DNA of 64,000 bases from Candidatus Heimdallarchaeota archaeon (GCA_026702845.1 JADCLS010000020.1:46476-110475); one strand, 5' to 3'. Shown: positions 1-10,199, counted from the first letter of the stretch. A program made the numbers and translations. Notes: generated by a model not told the origin, from the sequence alone.

Positions 1-13
1 TCTTGATGAAACA

Positions 14-1021
14 ATGGAAGTAATAAGAGATAGAAAAGATCCATTGACAAAGAAATTGAAGAGACGTAAAAAGTATAAAGGAACGGAAGTAACTGCAAGT
101 ACTATTGTATTTGAAAGATTACGTGAAATTATTTCCTATGAGATTGAACGTATGGAAGAAGGTAATATCGATATTTTTACTTCAATAAAGGATGATCTCA
201 AGAATAATCAAGATACTCGTATGGAACCTAGATCATGTTTTTGGTTATTAATTTTCTCAGGGTTGATATTAAATAATATTAAAGAAAAAGTAGAAGAAGA
301 ATTTGAAGTATTGATGCGAGTATCCCTTGAATATGATAATCCTTACAAGCACACCTTGATACTATTTTTACATTTTGTTTACTATCTCATCCGAGAATTA
401 CCTCCATTTGGTAAGGAAGATAGTCAGACCAATATGGTAGTTAATGCTAAAGAAACAGGATATTCAATGGCTCATTGGATAAAATACAGATATGGAACTA
501 GTTCTCAAGAGTATATGGAATTTGAGCGATTTGTATCGTATTATGTTCGTTCTTTTGGAATGATTAGAGGTCGAGCTCCGAAATATAAGAGAGATGCATA
601 TTATAGTTGGATAGATAGGACATTTAAAGCCATGGAAGAAACGTTTTTACCAGTAGAATTATTCACCAAGCATGCTAGGGGTCTGACCATTGAGGGAATC
701 ATTGCAGGAATGATCGATAGAATGGAGGCTGAATTGGAGAGACGAAAATATGATATGCAGGATCGATTACTAAATCAACCACTTGGAGGTGAGGGTGCTA
801 TTAAATTACTTCAATGGATGCTAGAAACTGCATTTAATCGATTTAGAACCTCAAATATTGCAATGCAAGATGATATTAGACTTGAGTTGGAAATGTTTGA
901 GTTTATTCCTCCAACTATCAAATGGATCAATGAACTAGGTGAGAGGCTTGAGGTTGACTGGTTGGGTCTAGATGAAGAGGAGGAAATTGATGAGGTTGAT
1001 GATGAGGAGGAGGATGACTAA
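14..1021 (+). CDS. Uncharacterised protein with acidic C-terminal tail, possibly 5'-truncated
   Basis: I do not recognise this protein. The frame is open upstream to the window edge, so the true start may lie outside and the ATG used here is only the first visible one. The N-terminus is strongly basic (KKLKRRKKYK). The middle is helical and rich in aromatic residues, with hydrophobic stretches (WLLIFSGLIL, ILFLHFVYYL) that look like buried helices rather than clear membrane spans. The last 15 or so residues are almost all Asp and Glu. The stop overlaps the likely start of the downstream DNA glycosylase gene by one base, so the two are probably co-transcribed and translationally coupled. Function unknown. 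Confidence 0.75.
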   Translation: MEVIRDRKDPLTKKLKRRKKYKGTEVTASTIVFERLREIISYEIERMEEGNIDIFTSIKDDLKNNQDTRMEPRSCFWLLIFSGLILNNIKEKVEEEFEVLMRVSLEYDNPYKHTLILFLHFVYYLIRELPPFGKEDSQTNMVVNAKETGYSMAHWIKYRYGTSSQEYMEFERFVSYYVRSFGMIRGRAPKYKRDAYYSWIDRTFKAMEETFLPVELFTKHARGLTIEGIIAGMIDRMEAELERRKYDMQDRLLNQPLGGEGAIKLLQWMLETAFNRFRTSNIAMQDDIRLELEMFEFIPPTIKWINELGERLEVDWLGLDEEEEIDEVDDEEEDD

Positions 1022-1878
1022 TACCAGAAGGCCCTGAGGTGGAAACTATCCGATTGGGATTACAACCAATCATTGGATACTCAATTTGTGATGTAATTCT
1101 AGCAGATGAACCTCGATTTTTCAAGAATACTCAAGTTGATATTGAAAAATTACTTGACTATAAAATCTCTAGTATCCTGAGAAAGGGTAAATTCTTAATT
1201 TGGGAGTTCACAAAAGAGTTCTCTAAGATTTATGCACTTAATCACCTTGGAATGTCTGGTATATGGTATATCTTATCTTCTTTTTCAGTTGATGAGCTTG
1301 GACAAGGGGAGTATAAACATTTCAAACTCTATTTTAGATTAGTATTAAAGAATGATATATTACATTTGATTTTTGTAAACACAAGAAAATTTGGTACTTT
1401 TCATATCAAACAATTAGATGATATACTCAAGCAGAAATCCATAGCATCTCTGGGACCAGATATTCTAGATCAACCCTTCAAAATAGATGAATTTCTTCTC
1501 AGATTCAAAGGAAGGAAGAAAGAGATTGGAAAGGCACTGCTTGATTCCAGCATAATATCTGGATGTGGAAATATCTATAAATGTGAATCCTTATTCAGAG
1601 CAGGTATTAACCCTTTTACTCCTTCAAATAAGATTCCTGAGAAATCTCTACGGTTACTTGCAATTAAATTATCAGATGTTGCTCATGAAGCAATGAGGCA
1701 TAAAGGTTCTACTCTACGTGATTTTAAAAACGTGGATGGATATGCAGGATTGATGCAGAATACTTTTCAAGTATATGATCGCAAGGATTTACCATGCATA
1801 GAATGTGCTGAACCTATTTTGGCTGAGAAACAGGGAGATAGGACAAGCTACTATTGTCCCAAATGTCAATTACTGTAG
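1021..1878 (+). CDS. fpg: Formamidopyrimidine-DNA glycosylase (Fpg/Nei family)
   Basis: This is a base-excision repair glycosylase/AP lyase. The catalytic N-terminus PEGPEVET is present. In this family the processed N-terminal Pro is the nucleophile and the next Glu is essential. These codons lie upstream of the first standard start (GTG at 1039) and directly after an ATA at 1021, with an in-frame TGA at 1015-1017. A purine-rich GAGGAGG stretch at about 1005-1013 is well placed for a start at 1021, so I propose AUA initiation. Other family signs are NHLGMSG, the helix-two-turn-helix segment GCGNIYKCESLFRAGINP, and a C-terminal zinc finger of the CX2C...CX2C type containing the conserved Arg (GDRTSYYCPKCQ). 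At 285 codons the length fits the family. The 3' end overlaps the converging Hsp70-like gene by 9 bases. Confidence 0.9.
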   Translation: MPEGPEVETIRLGLQPIIGYSICDVILADEPRFFKNTQVDIEKLLDYKISSILRKGKFLIWEFTKEFSKIYALNHLGMSGIWYILSSFSVDELGQGEYKHFKLYFRLVLKNDILHLIFVNTRKFGTFHIKQLDDILKQKSIASLGPDILDQPFKIDEFLLRFKGRKKEIGKALLDSSIISGCGNIYKCESLFRAGINPFTPSNKIPEKSLRLLAIKLSDVAHEAMRHKGSTLRDFKNVDGYAGLMQNTFQVYDRKDLPCIECAEPILAEKQGDRTSYYCPKCQLL

Positions 1879-4581
1879 CATTACAAAAGTATCAATCGTG
1901 TAAATCTTACCATCAGTGTCTATATCAAAACTAAGTAGACCTTGGTGATTGCTTTTCACAAAAAGAGTTCCCCCTTCTTTGAACTGAACCATATCTCGTA
2001 AAATGAACTCCAATTTGAAAACTTCTTCTCCTTCACCCAAATTTATTTCCAAAAACTCATCTGCAAAAACAGGTTTTTTAGTTTTCTTTATATTGAATAA
2101 AGGTCTTCTAGTCCAAAGGTCAATGACCATTTTCTCAAAATGTGCACCAGGTCTAATATCAAAGGATTTTATCATATTACTCCCAATTTCATCTCTCGCC
2201 ATGATTTTACTGAAAGTAGTCAAACCCCTATTTGTTATCTTAACAAAATAGTCCTGATCTAGATTAGTCATGAATGATTGTCCATGGCTTATCAATGCTG
2301 CTCCATAGACTTTGTAATCCTCAATTATTTCAATTCCCTCATATTTTTCAAGGAAAAGTTCTTTAATTATTGTATTTCGGGAAAATTTCCCTGTTAGATA
2401 AATTTGTTCTATATCAAAATTTGTTTTCTTTATGATATGATCCGTATTTCTGATCAGTTGTTTAATATTTTCAAAGTATTCAGATTCTTGTATTAAGTCA
2501 TCTAGTTCGAATTCTGTGAATGGGATCTCATATCCATTATATAAATCTCTCAACAGTTCATCAATCCGATAATGTTTAACATGGAACTTATCAACTAGCT
2601 CTGAATATACACTGGTTGTACCATGCTTTAGTATCTGTTTAGTTCTGATAATTGGGGGTTCTATTGGATCCTCTGAAATTCTAGTGTTCAAGGTTCTTTT
2701 ACGAGATTTGGCTCCTGAAAAATCACATAGTATGGCAGCAGATTGTGAAGATCCAAGATCAAAGATCAAGGTATTGCCTCTAATATTATCTATACGGTAG
2801 TTTGCAACGGCCAATGCAGTTAATTCATCCACTAAAAGGACATTCTCAAATGGTAGATCATGAAGTTCTTTTCGTAACCATACATCAAATCCAGCAGGGC
2901 TTTCTGCCGAATATAGGATTGCTAGATTCGGAAATTGATAGGATATCTCTGAATGTATTCTTGATATCACTCCTCTTACAAAATCAAGAATGGCTATCTC
3001 AATGGAGATACTTGAACTATGTATCATCACCTTCTCTTTTTGATCAGAGAACAATTTTGCTTTCATGTGTCTAAAGGTCTGTGAGGAATCGAGTAAACCT
3101 TCTTCAATCACTGCATCAGCGACTACATACTCAGAAGGTGATTTATAATGGATTACTGACGGGAAATTCCATTTTTCACTCTCATGATCACAAGTTCCAC
3201 CTGGTAGGAGTAAAACCTTTGTTGTAGTATTCCCTAGATCCAAAGCTAAGGTGCACTGGCAACCCTTTCTTGCATGTAATACATGATCTATTATCTTATG
3301 GTCCTTTTTATCAAAAAGCTTGTATTCTCTTCCTAGATGAATTGTAGAGAGAAGTGATAAACCCTCTAACACAAGTAAAGATTTACCACTTGCCTTTTCC
3401 ATCATAATGGGTATAACTTCACTTACATTGCTTGAATGTTTACTTACAGGTAATAAGAGTGCTGCAAGAGCATCTAGATCAACAGAAAAATTTCCTTGTT
3501 TATTCCTAACAGTAAAATATAAACCATCATCATCCATGGTAAAATAATTCATACTTGGGGCTGAGATTGAAAAATCCAATAGTTCTACTCCATTGTTGGA
3601 ATATATTGGGATATGGAGGAGACTATCAACTTCAGATTTACGAATGGACTCGTAGTAGAGATGAATTCCTAGATCCATATTAACCATATTTCTAGTTCCT
3701 CTCTGTACAAATTCTTGTTTATGAATTCTATCTGGTCTGTGAATGATCTCTGGTGATATAATAAGGTGATATTCCTTTTCTCTCAGTTCTGCATTTGTTA
3801 ATGGTCTGAATGAACCATTTTCTTCTTTAGATACAACCAGATTCAATACTTCGGATACATTCCTCCATCCTTTATATCCTAGAAGCTCATGAAGGTGATC
3901 AAAAAGATTTTTGTCTGAGGGATCGATAGGGGTCCAATTCTCCTCATGTAGAATTTTAATTAACTCACAGATGAACGGGATGGGGTATTCGAGGATATTA
4001 TCCCAAAGTTGTTGATAATCTTGCAATCTCAGAAGATCAATAATACTCAGTTCTCGTTTAGATGGTGTTTTTTTCTTTCCTGAAGTTAACAAAGCATATC
4101 GACGAAATACGAGAGAACCCAGTAATGGATCCAGAGTATTCATATAAGCATCAAGATGGTTTAATTCTGGATCCTCAGTATACATATTCTCTAATCTATC
4201 AAGCATAAGAAATATCACGGATCGGTAAGGTTTGCTTAACAGATTTTTTTGAAGTAAACTCTCGATGAATTCTAGAAAATCGGGTAGAGGATGTGTAATC
4301 CATAAATCAATGAAATTATTTATCCTTTCCTTGGGAAAATTTTCTTGGATGCTTTTAACTGCCAATGACCGTATTTTTCCTGATTCATGTGATTCTACGA
4401 CCTCGAAAAGATGATTTAGTACTGTTTGATTGCTTCCATCGCTCCAATTTTCAAATAATCTTTTGAGTAATGATAGTTCTTCATCTGATGGATCAGGCAT
4501 ATATTTCTCCATCAACAATTGATATGCATCATGTATCCAGTTCGTTTCTTGATTTTGTATATTGATATGATTCAGCTCCAA
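1870..4581 (-). CDS. Hsp70/actin-superfamily ATPase with long N-terminal helical extension
   Basis: The C-terminal half has the ATPase fold shared by Hsp70 and actin. Phosphate-1 motif is LALDLGNTTTKVLLL (near residue 446), phosphate-2 is LIFDLGSSQSAAIL (near 615), and the adenosine motif is YLTGKFSRNTIIKE (near 760), followed by YGAALISHG. The first 430 residues are not Hsp70. They look helical, possibly HEAT- or TPR-like, up to about residue 250, then become beta-rich. The last 110 residues could be a small substrate-binding-like beta region, but a canonical DnaK substrate domain is not obvious. It is probably a cytoplasmic chaperone-like or scaffold ATPase; no DnaJ or GrpE lies nearby. The ATPase fold is clear, the function is not. 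Confidence 0.75.
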   Translation of the reverse strand: MELNHINIQNQETNWIHDAYQLLMEKYMPDPSDEELSLLKRLFENWSDGSNQTVLNHLFEVVESHESGKIRSLAVKSIQENFPKERINNFIDLWITHPLPDFLEFIESLLQKNLLSKPYRSVIFLMLDRLENMYTEDPELNHLDAYMNTLDPLLGSLVFRRYALLTSGKKKTPSKRELSIIDLLRLQDYQQLWDNILEYPIPFICELIKILHEENWTPIDPSDKNLFDHLHELLGYKGWRNVSEVLNLVVSKEENGSFRPLTNAELREKEYHLIISPEIIHRPDRIHKQEFVQRGTRNMVNMDLGIHLYYESIRKSEVDSLLHIPIYSNNGVELLDFSISAPSMNYFTMDDDGLYFTVRNKQGNFSVDLDALAALLLPVSKHSSNVSEVIPIMMEKASGKSLLVLEGLSLLSTIHLGREYKLFDKKDHKIIDHVLHARKGCQCTLALDLGNTTTKVLLLPGGTCDHESEKWNFPSVIHYKSPSEYVVADAVIEEGLLDSSQTFRHMKAKLFSDQKEKVMIHSSSISIEIAILDFVRGVISRIHSEISYQFPNLAILYSAESPAGFDVWLRKELHDLPFENVLLVDELTALAVANYRIDNIRGNTLIFDLGSSQSAAILCDFSGAKSRKRTLNTRISEDPIEPPIIRTKQILKHGTTSVYSELVDKFHVKHYRIDELLRDLYNGYEIPFTEFELDDLIQESEYFENIKQLIRNTDHIIKKTNFDIEQIYLTGKFSRNTIIKELFLEKYEGIEIIEDYKVYGAALISHGQSFMTNLDQDYFVKITNRGLTTFSKIMARDEIGSNMIKSFDIRPGAHFEKMVIDLWTRRPLFNIKKTKKPVFADEFLEINLGEGEEVFKLEFILRDMVQFKEGGTLFVKSNHQGLLSFDIDTDGKIYTIDTFVMLQ

Positions 4582-4853
4582 TGAACTAACCGAGACTTTT
4601 ATCAGTTAGAGATAATTCTTATATCGTTAGATAATACATGGTAATCGTATCTATTTTTAAATATAGAGTCTATTTGCAAATTAAATAGATTCTATGATCA
4701 TCTGCTGTTATCAATTTCTCCAAAATTTTATTACATATTGATTTAAGCAATAATATTACTTAAAAACTCATCTTATATAGGATTATTGAGCATAGAATTT
4801 CATAATTCAGAATCTTGCTAAAATAACAACACTTACTTTCTGGATGGTTAATT

Positions 4854-7592
4854 TTGTCATATAAGCCAATTACTCAATACATATCTGAAAATATTAAACA
4901 ATCTAGCATATCCAAGAAATTTATACCTAAAGATGGTACAGTTCTTGATCTAGGTGCAATTACAACAAAAAAAGCTGATAAACTACTTCGAGAGATGAAA
5001 ATTGACTTAGAAGAATTTTCAGCAACAAAGAAAATAATGGTACAGCTGGGTAGGGATGAAGTCGACTTTCCTTCCACAATCCAAGAAACAGATAGTTTAT
5101 CTGATCAAAATATCAAATTAGAGGATTTCATAGTAAATTTAATGAATGATGGAGAGTTAATAGTGAAATTGGAGACAGATAAGGCAGGAGGGCTATTCAA
5201 ATGGTTAAATCAAGATAACGCCAATTGTTTTCTTCTCATTACTCTCTATGTAGTAGATCCAACAAGAAATAAACATAAATCATTACCAGATATTCCATTC
5301 AATATCCGAATGACAAAAACAAGTCATGGGTCGACATCATATAGGAATCCAGTAGCTAAGCTTCTCTACTATTCTTTTATCAATATAAGAAGCTTGAAAA
5401 AACAGAAATTCACACAGGCCTACCAGAAATTTCTTGATCACGCATTTCAACCTTTTGAGACTTTCTTATATAATGAACGTTTATCAATTCGAGACCCTCA
5501 ATACCGTCCTTCTTGTCTATATATTAAAAGAGAAGGAGAAAAGGGAGATGATAGAGGATATATCGAAATAATCGATCCACCAAGACAGCTAACAGAGGGA
5601 GGAAACTCTGTAGTTCCCTCATCTGAGGGAAAAGGATCATATCCATCTGCTAGAATAATAGATTATGATGAGTTTGAGCGTTTATTGATTTTTGATAGTT
5701 ATCACCGTATTAAACACTGGCCAGATGAAGGCAAATTATTACTTGAAGGAGATATGGCAAGTAATTTAAGAAAGTGGAATGCAATAAAAAATCTAAAAAA
5801 TCGAGGTCTTAATCCTCATGCAAAGCTGGCTGATGTAGTAATACGTCCATGGGGTTTACCTGAGGTGTCAACATTTCCCAGATCTTATTTTAATCCTGGA
5901 ATTTCTCATGATAATAAAGAATCAAAACCTCAGGCCCATGCTGTAGATATTGCCTTAGCAAATCAGGATGTCACTTTAATCCACGGTCCTCCTGGAACTG
6001 GAAAAACAACTGTTATTGTTGAGATTATCAGGCATGTAATTGCAGAGGGAGGTAGGGTTATAATGTGTGCACCGACGCATGTGGCTGTGGATAATGTACT
6101 AGAGAGAACAGCAGATATCAAGGGTATCTCAGCAGTTCGAGTTGGTGGACGGGCCTATATGGATCGTAAGCTAATGAAATATAGATTAAGCGATCGATCA
6201 AGTTCATTAGAATCTGCATTACCCTCTTTTATTCCAGGAAAAGGACATGATCCTGAATTAACAAGAATACAGGCAGAGTTCAGCGAAAAAATGGAGAAAA
6301 GGGGAAAACGCTATCTTGAGAGTTTAGCAATTAATCAAGCAAATTTGGTTTGTGGAACAACCATTGGTATTGCAAGATTTGAGCCTCCAATAGATAATCC
6401 AATTGATTTTGATGTTTTAATTATTGATGAGGCTTCAAAGGCAACAGTAATGGAATTTTTAGTACCGGCTGTACGTGCAAAAAAATGGATTCTGGTTGGT
6501 GATCATCGCCAACTTCCACCATATATCAATGAACAGGAGATCAGAATCTATGTTCAACGCTATTTTGAGCAAATTGATGAGAATGTTGAAGTAGAGAAGG
6601 TTGATGCTGATGGTGAGGATGAATCTGAGAGTTCAAATGGTACAAATGTGATTTACAATGAGAGAACTAATGAGTTAATCGCAAGTTTGAGAAGATTTCA
6701 TGAGGAATTACATGCAATGGGTGAAGGCCAATACGAGTATCACTGGCACCGAATTGTGAAATTATTTAATTATGGTAAGAAGCCCATCAAATCCATTGAG
6801 GAGATGGTTAATTTTGCCCTTGGTAGTTGCTTCCATTATTTCCTTAATAGAGTAGATTTGACAAGAAATGCAAGATTAGTGGTACAACATAGAATGCCTT
6901 CAATTCTAGCTAATTTTTTGGATCAAGCCATATATAAAGGTAATTTAAAAACCTCAAAATCAGCAGCGATGCATGGTTTTACTCTTCCTGGAGTTGATTC
7001 TTTGGGATTGGATGAGATTTCATCTCCTTTATCTTTCATAAGTACTGAATTATTGGATGATAATTTTGAAACCCCAGGTCGATATAAGGGATATAGTAAC
7101 AAATCTGAAGCAATGGTAATAGCTGAAATGATAGAAAAATTCACCACCATAGATGCAGAAAAGTTGGGTTTTGATGAAGATAATCCCCTAACGATTGGAG
7201 TAATCACCTATTACATCGGACAATCCAAGGAAATTAACAGACACTTACGAACTATCGATGAAATAGAACGTGATAGGGGATGGAAATATCGTGTTATCGA
7301 TAAACCTATACACATCCGTGTATCGATTGTAGATCGTTTTCAAGGGCAAGAACAAGATATAATCTTTCTTTCTCTAACTAGATCAAATAATATTGGTTCA
7401 ATAGGTTTCTTGAAGAACCTACAAAGAGTTAATGTCAGTCTTTCTCGTGCAAAGCAAAATCTATTGGTAGTTGGAAATGCAGACTTTTTCTCTAAAGTAA
7501 GAACCAAACCTGAACCAATTCTGAAATCGCTGGCAAAATACTGCAAATCAAATGATCTGATAAAAAGAATATCCAAGGAGGATTTGGAATGA
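4854..7592 (+). CDS. Superfamily 1 helicase (UPF1/DNA2-like)
   Basis: This is a predicted ATP-dependent DNA or RNA helicase. Walker A is GPPGTGKT (about 378-385), followed by motif Ia CAPTHVAVDNVLER, Walker B IIDEAS (about 524), motif III VGDHRQLPP, then C-terminal motifs VSIVDRFQGQEQDIIFLSL (about 825) and VNVSLSRAKQNLLVVGN (about 860). This order is typical of the UPF1/DNA2/IGHMBP2 group. The 370 residues before the helicase core are unassigned and could hold a nucleic-acid-binding domain. An acidic low-complexity insert sits in the middle of the core (near residue 585). The start is TTG. The gene ends in an ATGA overlap with the next, so the two products probably work together. Confidence 0.88.
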   Translation: MSYKPITQYISENIKQSSISKKFIPKDGTVLDLGAITTKKADKLLREMKIDLEEFSATKKIMVQLGRDEVDFPSTIQETDSLSDQNIKLEDFIVNLMNDGELIVKLETDKAGGLFKWLNQDNANCFLLITLYVVDPTRNKHKSLPDIPFNIRMTKTSHGSTSYRNPVAKLLYYSFINIRSLKKQKFTQAYQKFLDHAFQPFETFLYNERLSIRDPQYRPSCLYIKREGEKGDDRGYIEIIDPPRQLTEGGNSVVPSSEGKGSYPSARIIDYDEFERLLIFDSYHRIKHWPDEGKLLLEGDMASNLRKWNAIKNLKNRGLNPHAKLADVVIRPWGLPEVSTFPRSYFNPGISHDNKESKPQAHAVDIALANQDVTLIHGPPGTGKTTVIVEIIRHVIAEGGRVIMCAPTHVAVDNVLERTADIKGISAVRVGGRAYMDRKLMKYRLSDRSSSLESALPSFIPGKGHDPELTRIQAEFSEKMEKRGKRYLESLAINQANLVCGTTIGIARFEPPIDNPIDFDVLIIDEASKATVMEFLVPAVRAKKWILVGDHRQLPPYINEQEIRIYVQRYFEQIDENVEVEKVDADGEDESESSNGTNVIYNERTNELIASLRRFHEELHAMGEGQYEYHWHRIVKLFNYGKKPIKSIEEMVNFALGSCFHYFLNRVDLTRNARLVVQHRMPSILANFLDQAIYKGNLKTSKSAAMHGFTLPGVDSLGLDEISSPLSFISTELLDDNFETPGRYKGYSNKSEAMVIAEMIEKFTTIDAEKLGFDEDNPLTIGVITYYIGQSKEINRHLRTIDEIERDRGWKYRVIDKPIHIRVSIVDRFQGQEQDIIFLSLTRSNNIGSIGFLKNLQRVNVSLSRAKQNLLVVGNADFFSKVRTKPEPILKSLAKYCKSNDLIKRISKEDLE

Positions 7593-9298
7593 TTTCGCAG
7601 AATATTAGAGAATGGACATCCAATCAGCAGAAATATCCATCTCTTTTTATCTATCAGAATACACCTATGGGCATATTTACTATTTCTGATGTAATTGCAG
7701 GCGTACGTTCAAAAATTGAGGCTCTGGAATGGCTTTGTTTGTCTTTGGCTGAGAAATTCACTAAAATTTCTAGAATAGAGGTCTCAGTAACTTCGGGATT
7801 ACATTATAACCTCATAGATGATCAGCTAGAAAGGTTGGTTCAACATCAATTACTCAAAGTAATTCCATACGACAAGGAAATATTCCTTCAGAACCTCTCA
7901 AATTTAGAGCTAGAATTTGGAAATGATTGGAAAACACCCATGATACAAAAAATCATCAATCAGGATAGTGTTAAACAATATACTCTGAATGATAGAGGTG
8001 AAATGGCATTAGAGCAGGGGCACATTCTAATCGAAGATATAATTCTCCTTCCAGTTGTGATAACAGGAAACCCTTTTTCTGTTTTCAATATAGATCTCTA
8101 CCCTAGACCAAATACTTACAAGGAAATTGATATGAATCCAGATCTAGTGGGACAAATCTTGACACTTGCAAAACAGAAATCCTCTATTTCAGGTATCGAT
8201 CCAATAGGTGTAAATGCAACAAGTCAAGCAGTTGGAAAAAATGTTATAGACGCTCAGATTTGGATTTCTATGGAAGAATCAAAAACAGGATCTGTTGAAT
8301 CTGCTGAGAAAGCTATTTACTTGACCTCACCTACCTTTGATCGTTGGGGGACCCCTCCTTGGGATCCAAATTTATTATCTGACTTCCCAGAATATACATT
8401 CATAAAAGATGTTATTGTTGTTGCCATATCATCAACATATGAGATGGCAGAGGAAATTATTGCTGATAGTATCATTGAAGAAAATATGGTCTGGAAACTC
8501 GTTACTGATCTGGAAATGGCTACAATCATATATCAGAGAGATCCAGATTTATTCAAAGAAATAAATAATGAGATTTCTTTGTCACTGCCTAATACTGATT
8601 GGAAAGTATCAATATTATTACAACTTGACCCTTACTTTGAAAACGAGGAGGATTTTCTGGCCTTAAATGCAATCAGAGCAAGTCGATTTCACTCATTGGC
8701 TGATAGAAAGGGATTTACTAAGGCTGATGGATATCACGTATTCAAAAAAATTATGACTACTTGGAAACAAGAGAATGGAATTAAGGAATATGAAGATACA
8801 CTTGATCTTCTATGTGAATACAACTGCTTGAGTGAACAATTAAAGAGTATAACTACTATTGTGGTAGATTTAGATGATATTCTTGGTTTTTCAAGAAGAG
8901 ATACTCAATCTTGGTCTTTCTCACGTATAGATCAGGTGGAAAGTATTCTTAACGATGCAGGTATAAAAGAAATAATCTATATTATCTCAGATAATTTTGA
9001 TAAAAGGATTGATAACGAAGATCAAGCCAAAAAATGGTTACAGAAGAACTCAATTCAACGTGTTGATAACTCTACTTATGAAGTAAGACCAAGTATAATG
9101 ATAGCTATGAAGGAAGATGCCTATTACTTGGGAAATAGGTCAATCCCTAAAAAGAAGGAATTCAAGGCTCTAAAATCCAAAGGAAGACAGATAAAATTTT
9201 CAGTAAACAAAAACCAAATTAGTATTCCAGATCTAAATCCATTCTATGAATGGAGGATGGGAAATATACTTGAGTTGATGTATGACAAGTACTACTAA
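7589..9298 (+). CDS. Uncharacterised protein coupled to the SF1 helicase
   Basis: I do not recognise this protein. It starts inside the stop of the helicase gene (ATGA), which implies translational coupling and a shared task. Residues about 45-95 (LEWLCLSLAEKFTK through LVQHQLLKVI) read like a winged-helix unit, which would suit a nucleic-acid-binding partner. The rest is a mixed alpha/beta soluble protein with no signal peptide and no membrane segment. Near residue 425 a hydrophobic strand with acidic residues (ITTIVVDLDDILGFSRRD) could be a Rossmann-like or PIN/HAD-like strand, but I cannot assign a catalytic set. Function unknown. Confidence 0.75.
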   Translation: MISQNIREWTSNQQKYPSLFIYQNTPMGIFTISDVIAGVRSKIEALEWLCLSLAEKFTKISRIEVSVTSGLHYNLIDDQLERLVQHQLLKVIPYDKEIFLQNLSNLELEFGNDWKTPMIQKIINQDSVKQYTLNDRGEMALEQGHILIEDIILLPVVITGNPFSVFNIDLYPRPNTYKEIDMNPDLVGQILTLAKQKSSISGIDPIGVNATSQAVGKNVIDAQIWISMEESKTGSVESAEKAIYLTSPTFDRWGTPPWDPNLLSDFPEYTFIKDVIVVAISSTYEMAEEIIADSIIEENMVWKLVTDLEMATIIYQRDPDLFKEINNEISLSLPNTDWKVSILLQLDPYFENEEDFLALNAIRASRFHSLADRKGFTKADGYHVFKKIMTTWKQENGIKEYEDTLDLLCEYNCLSEQLKSITTIVVDLDDILGFSRRDTQSWSFSRIDQVESILNDAGIKEIIYIISDNFDKRIDNEDQAKKWLQKNSIQRVDNSTYEVRPSIMIAMKEDAYYLGNRSIPKKKEFKALKSKGRQIKFSVNKNQISIPDLNPFYEWRMGNILELMYDKYY

Positions 9299-9339
9299 AA
9301 AATGTTAATTTGGGCGATTATGAGGTTTCATAAATCATA

Positions 9340-9349
9340 TTTTTATATG
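9340..9349 (+). promoter_or_regulatory. TATA-like box upstream of the GNAT gene
   Basis: TTTTTATATG is centred about 21 bases before the ATG at 9366. This is roughly the distance from an archaeal TATA box to its transcription start, so the mRNA would be leaderless or nearly so. No Shine-Dalgarno sequence is visible before this ATG, which agrees with that reading. Confidence 0.45.
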
Positions 9350-9365
9350 TTATACTACATATTCA

Positions 9366-10199
9366 ATGATATTGCCATATACAATTCGTAAAGTTACTAC
9401 TATGCAAGAGATCCATGGAATTGTTGAAATTCAAAGACAAGCCTGGAATATGAATGACCTAGGGATTGTTCCGACATTTGAGATGAAGGCTGTAAGTTCA
9501 GTTGGTACTGTTTTGGTCGCAGTCAACGATGAAGACATACCCATCGGATTCATATATGCTTATGATCAGATTCCTGATTCTCATTATAGTCATATGATGG
9601 CTATTCTTCCTGAATACCAAGGTCAATCAATTGGCTATGCCTTAAAGAAAGAACATAGAAGGATTGCTTTAGAAAAGGGAATTAAACATATACGATGGAC
9701 AGTCGATCCTCTTCTACCAAATAATGCTTTTTTGAATTTCGCAAAACTGGGTGGTATATGTAATATTTACTATTCAAATTATTACGGCCCACCTGATGTG
9801 GAAGGTATTGGGTTATACGCAGGTCTTGATACTGATAGATTTTTGATAGACTGGGTAATTTCAGATGAACGTGTTGAGAGGAGAATGAACGATTATCAAA
9901 GTGATAGAGTAGACAAAGAATCATTATTAAAACGTGCCCCAGCCATAAATGTCATTGAAGATGATCTTCCAGTGAATCAGAATATTGATATTAACGATCG
10001 ATTCACAGTTCAGATCCCTGCTGACTTTCAGGAATTGAAAATAACATCACCTGAAAATGCAGTTGTTTGGAGAGAATATTTCAGAAATGTTTGTGTTAGT
10101 CATTTTGCAATTGGATTTCAGGTAATTGATTATCATTCATTTAATCGAAAGATAAACTATTATGAATTTGCTAAAATACCTGTGAATACAGATAACTAA
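9366..10199 (+). CDS. GNAT-family acyltransferase (COG3375-like), probable amino-acid N-acyltransferase
   Basis: The first 170 residues have a GNAT fold. Strand beta4 and the acyl-CoA loop are seen as MMAILPEYQGQSIGYALKK (the Q/RxxGxG/A region), followed by IRWTVDPLLPNNAFLNFAKL, which is typical of the COG3375 branch of predicted acetyltransferases. The C-terminal 100 residues are a separate region seen in that branch. The gene lies 28 bases upstream of an enolase-superfamily racemase/OSBS gene. In Geobacillus and relatives a GNAT of this type supplies N-succinyl amino acids to an N-succinylamino acid racemase. By that analogy I infer an N-succinyltransferase acting on amino acids; the acyl donor and substrate cannot be read from sequence. 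Confidence 0.75.
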   Translation: MILPYTIRKVTTMQEIHGIVEIQRQAWNMNDLGIVPTFEMKAVSSVGTVLVAVNDEDIPIGFIYAYDQIPDSHYSHMMAILPEYQGQSIGYALKKEHRRIALEKGIKHIRWTVDPLLPNNAFLNFAKLGGICNIYYSNYYGPPDVEGIGLYAGLDTDRFLIDWVISDERVERRMNDYQSDRVDKESLLKRAPAINVIEDDLPVNQNIDINDRFTVQIPADFQELKITSPENAVVWREYFRNVCVSHFAIGFQVIDYHSFNRKINYYEFAKIPVNTDN

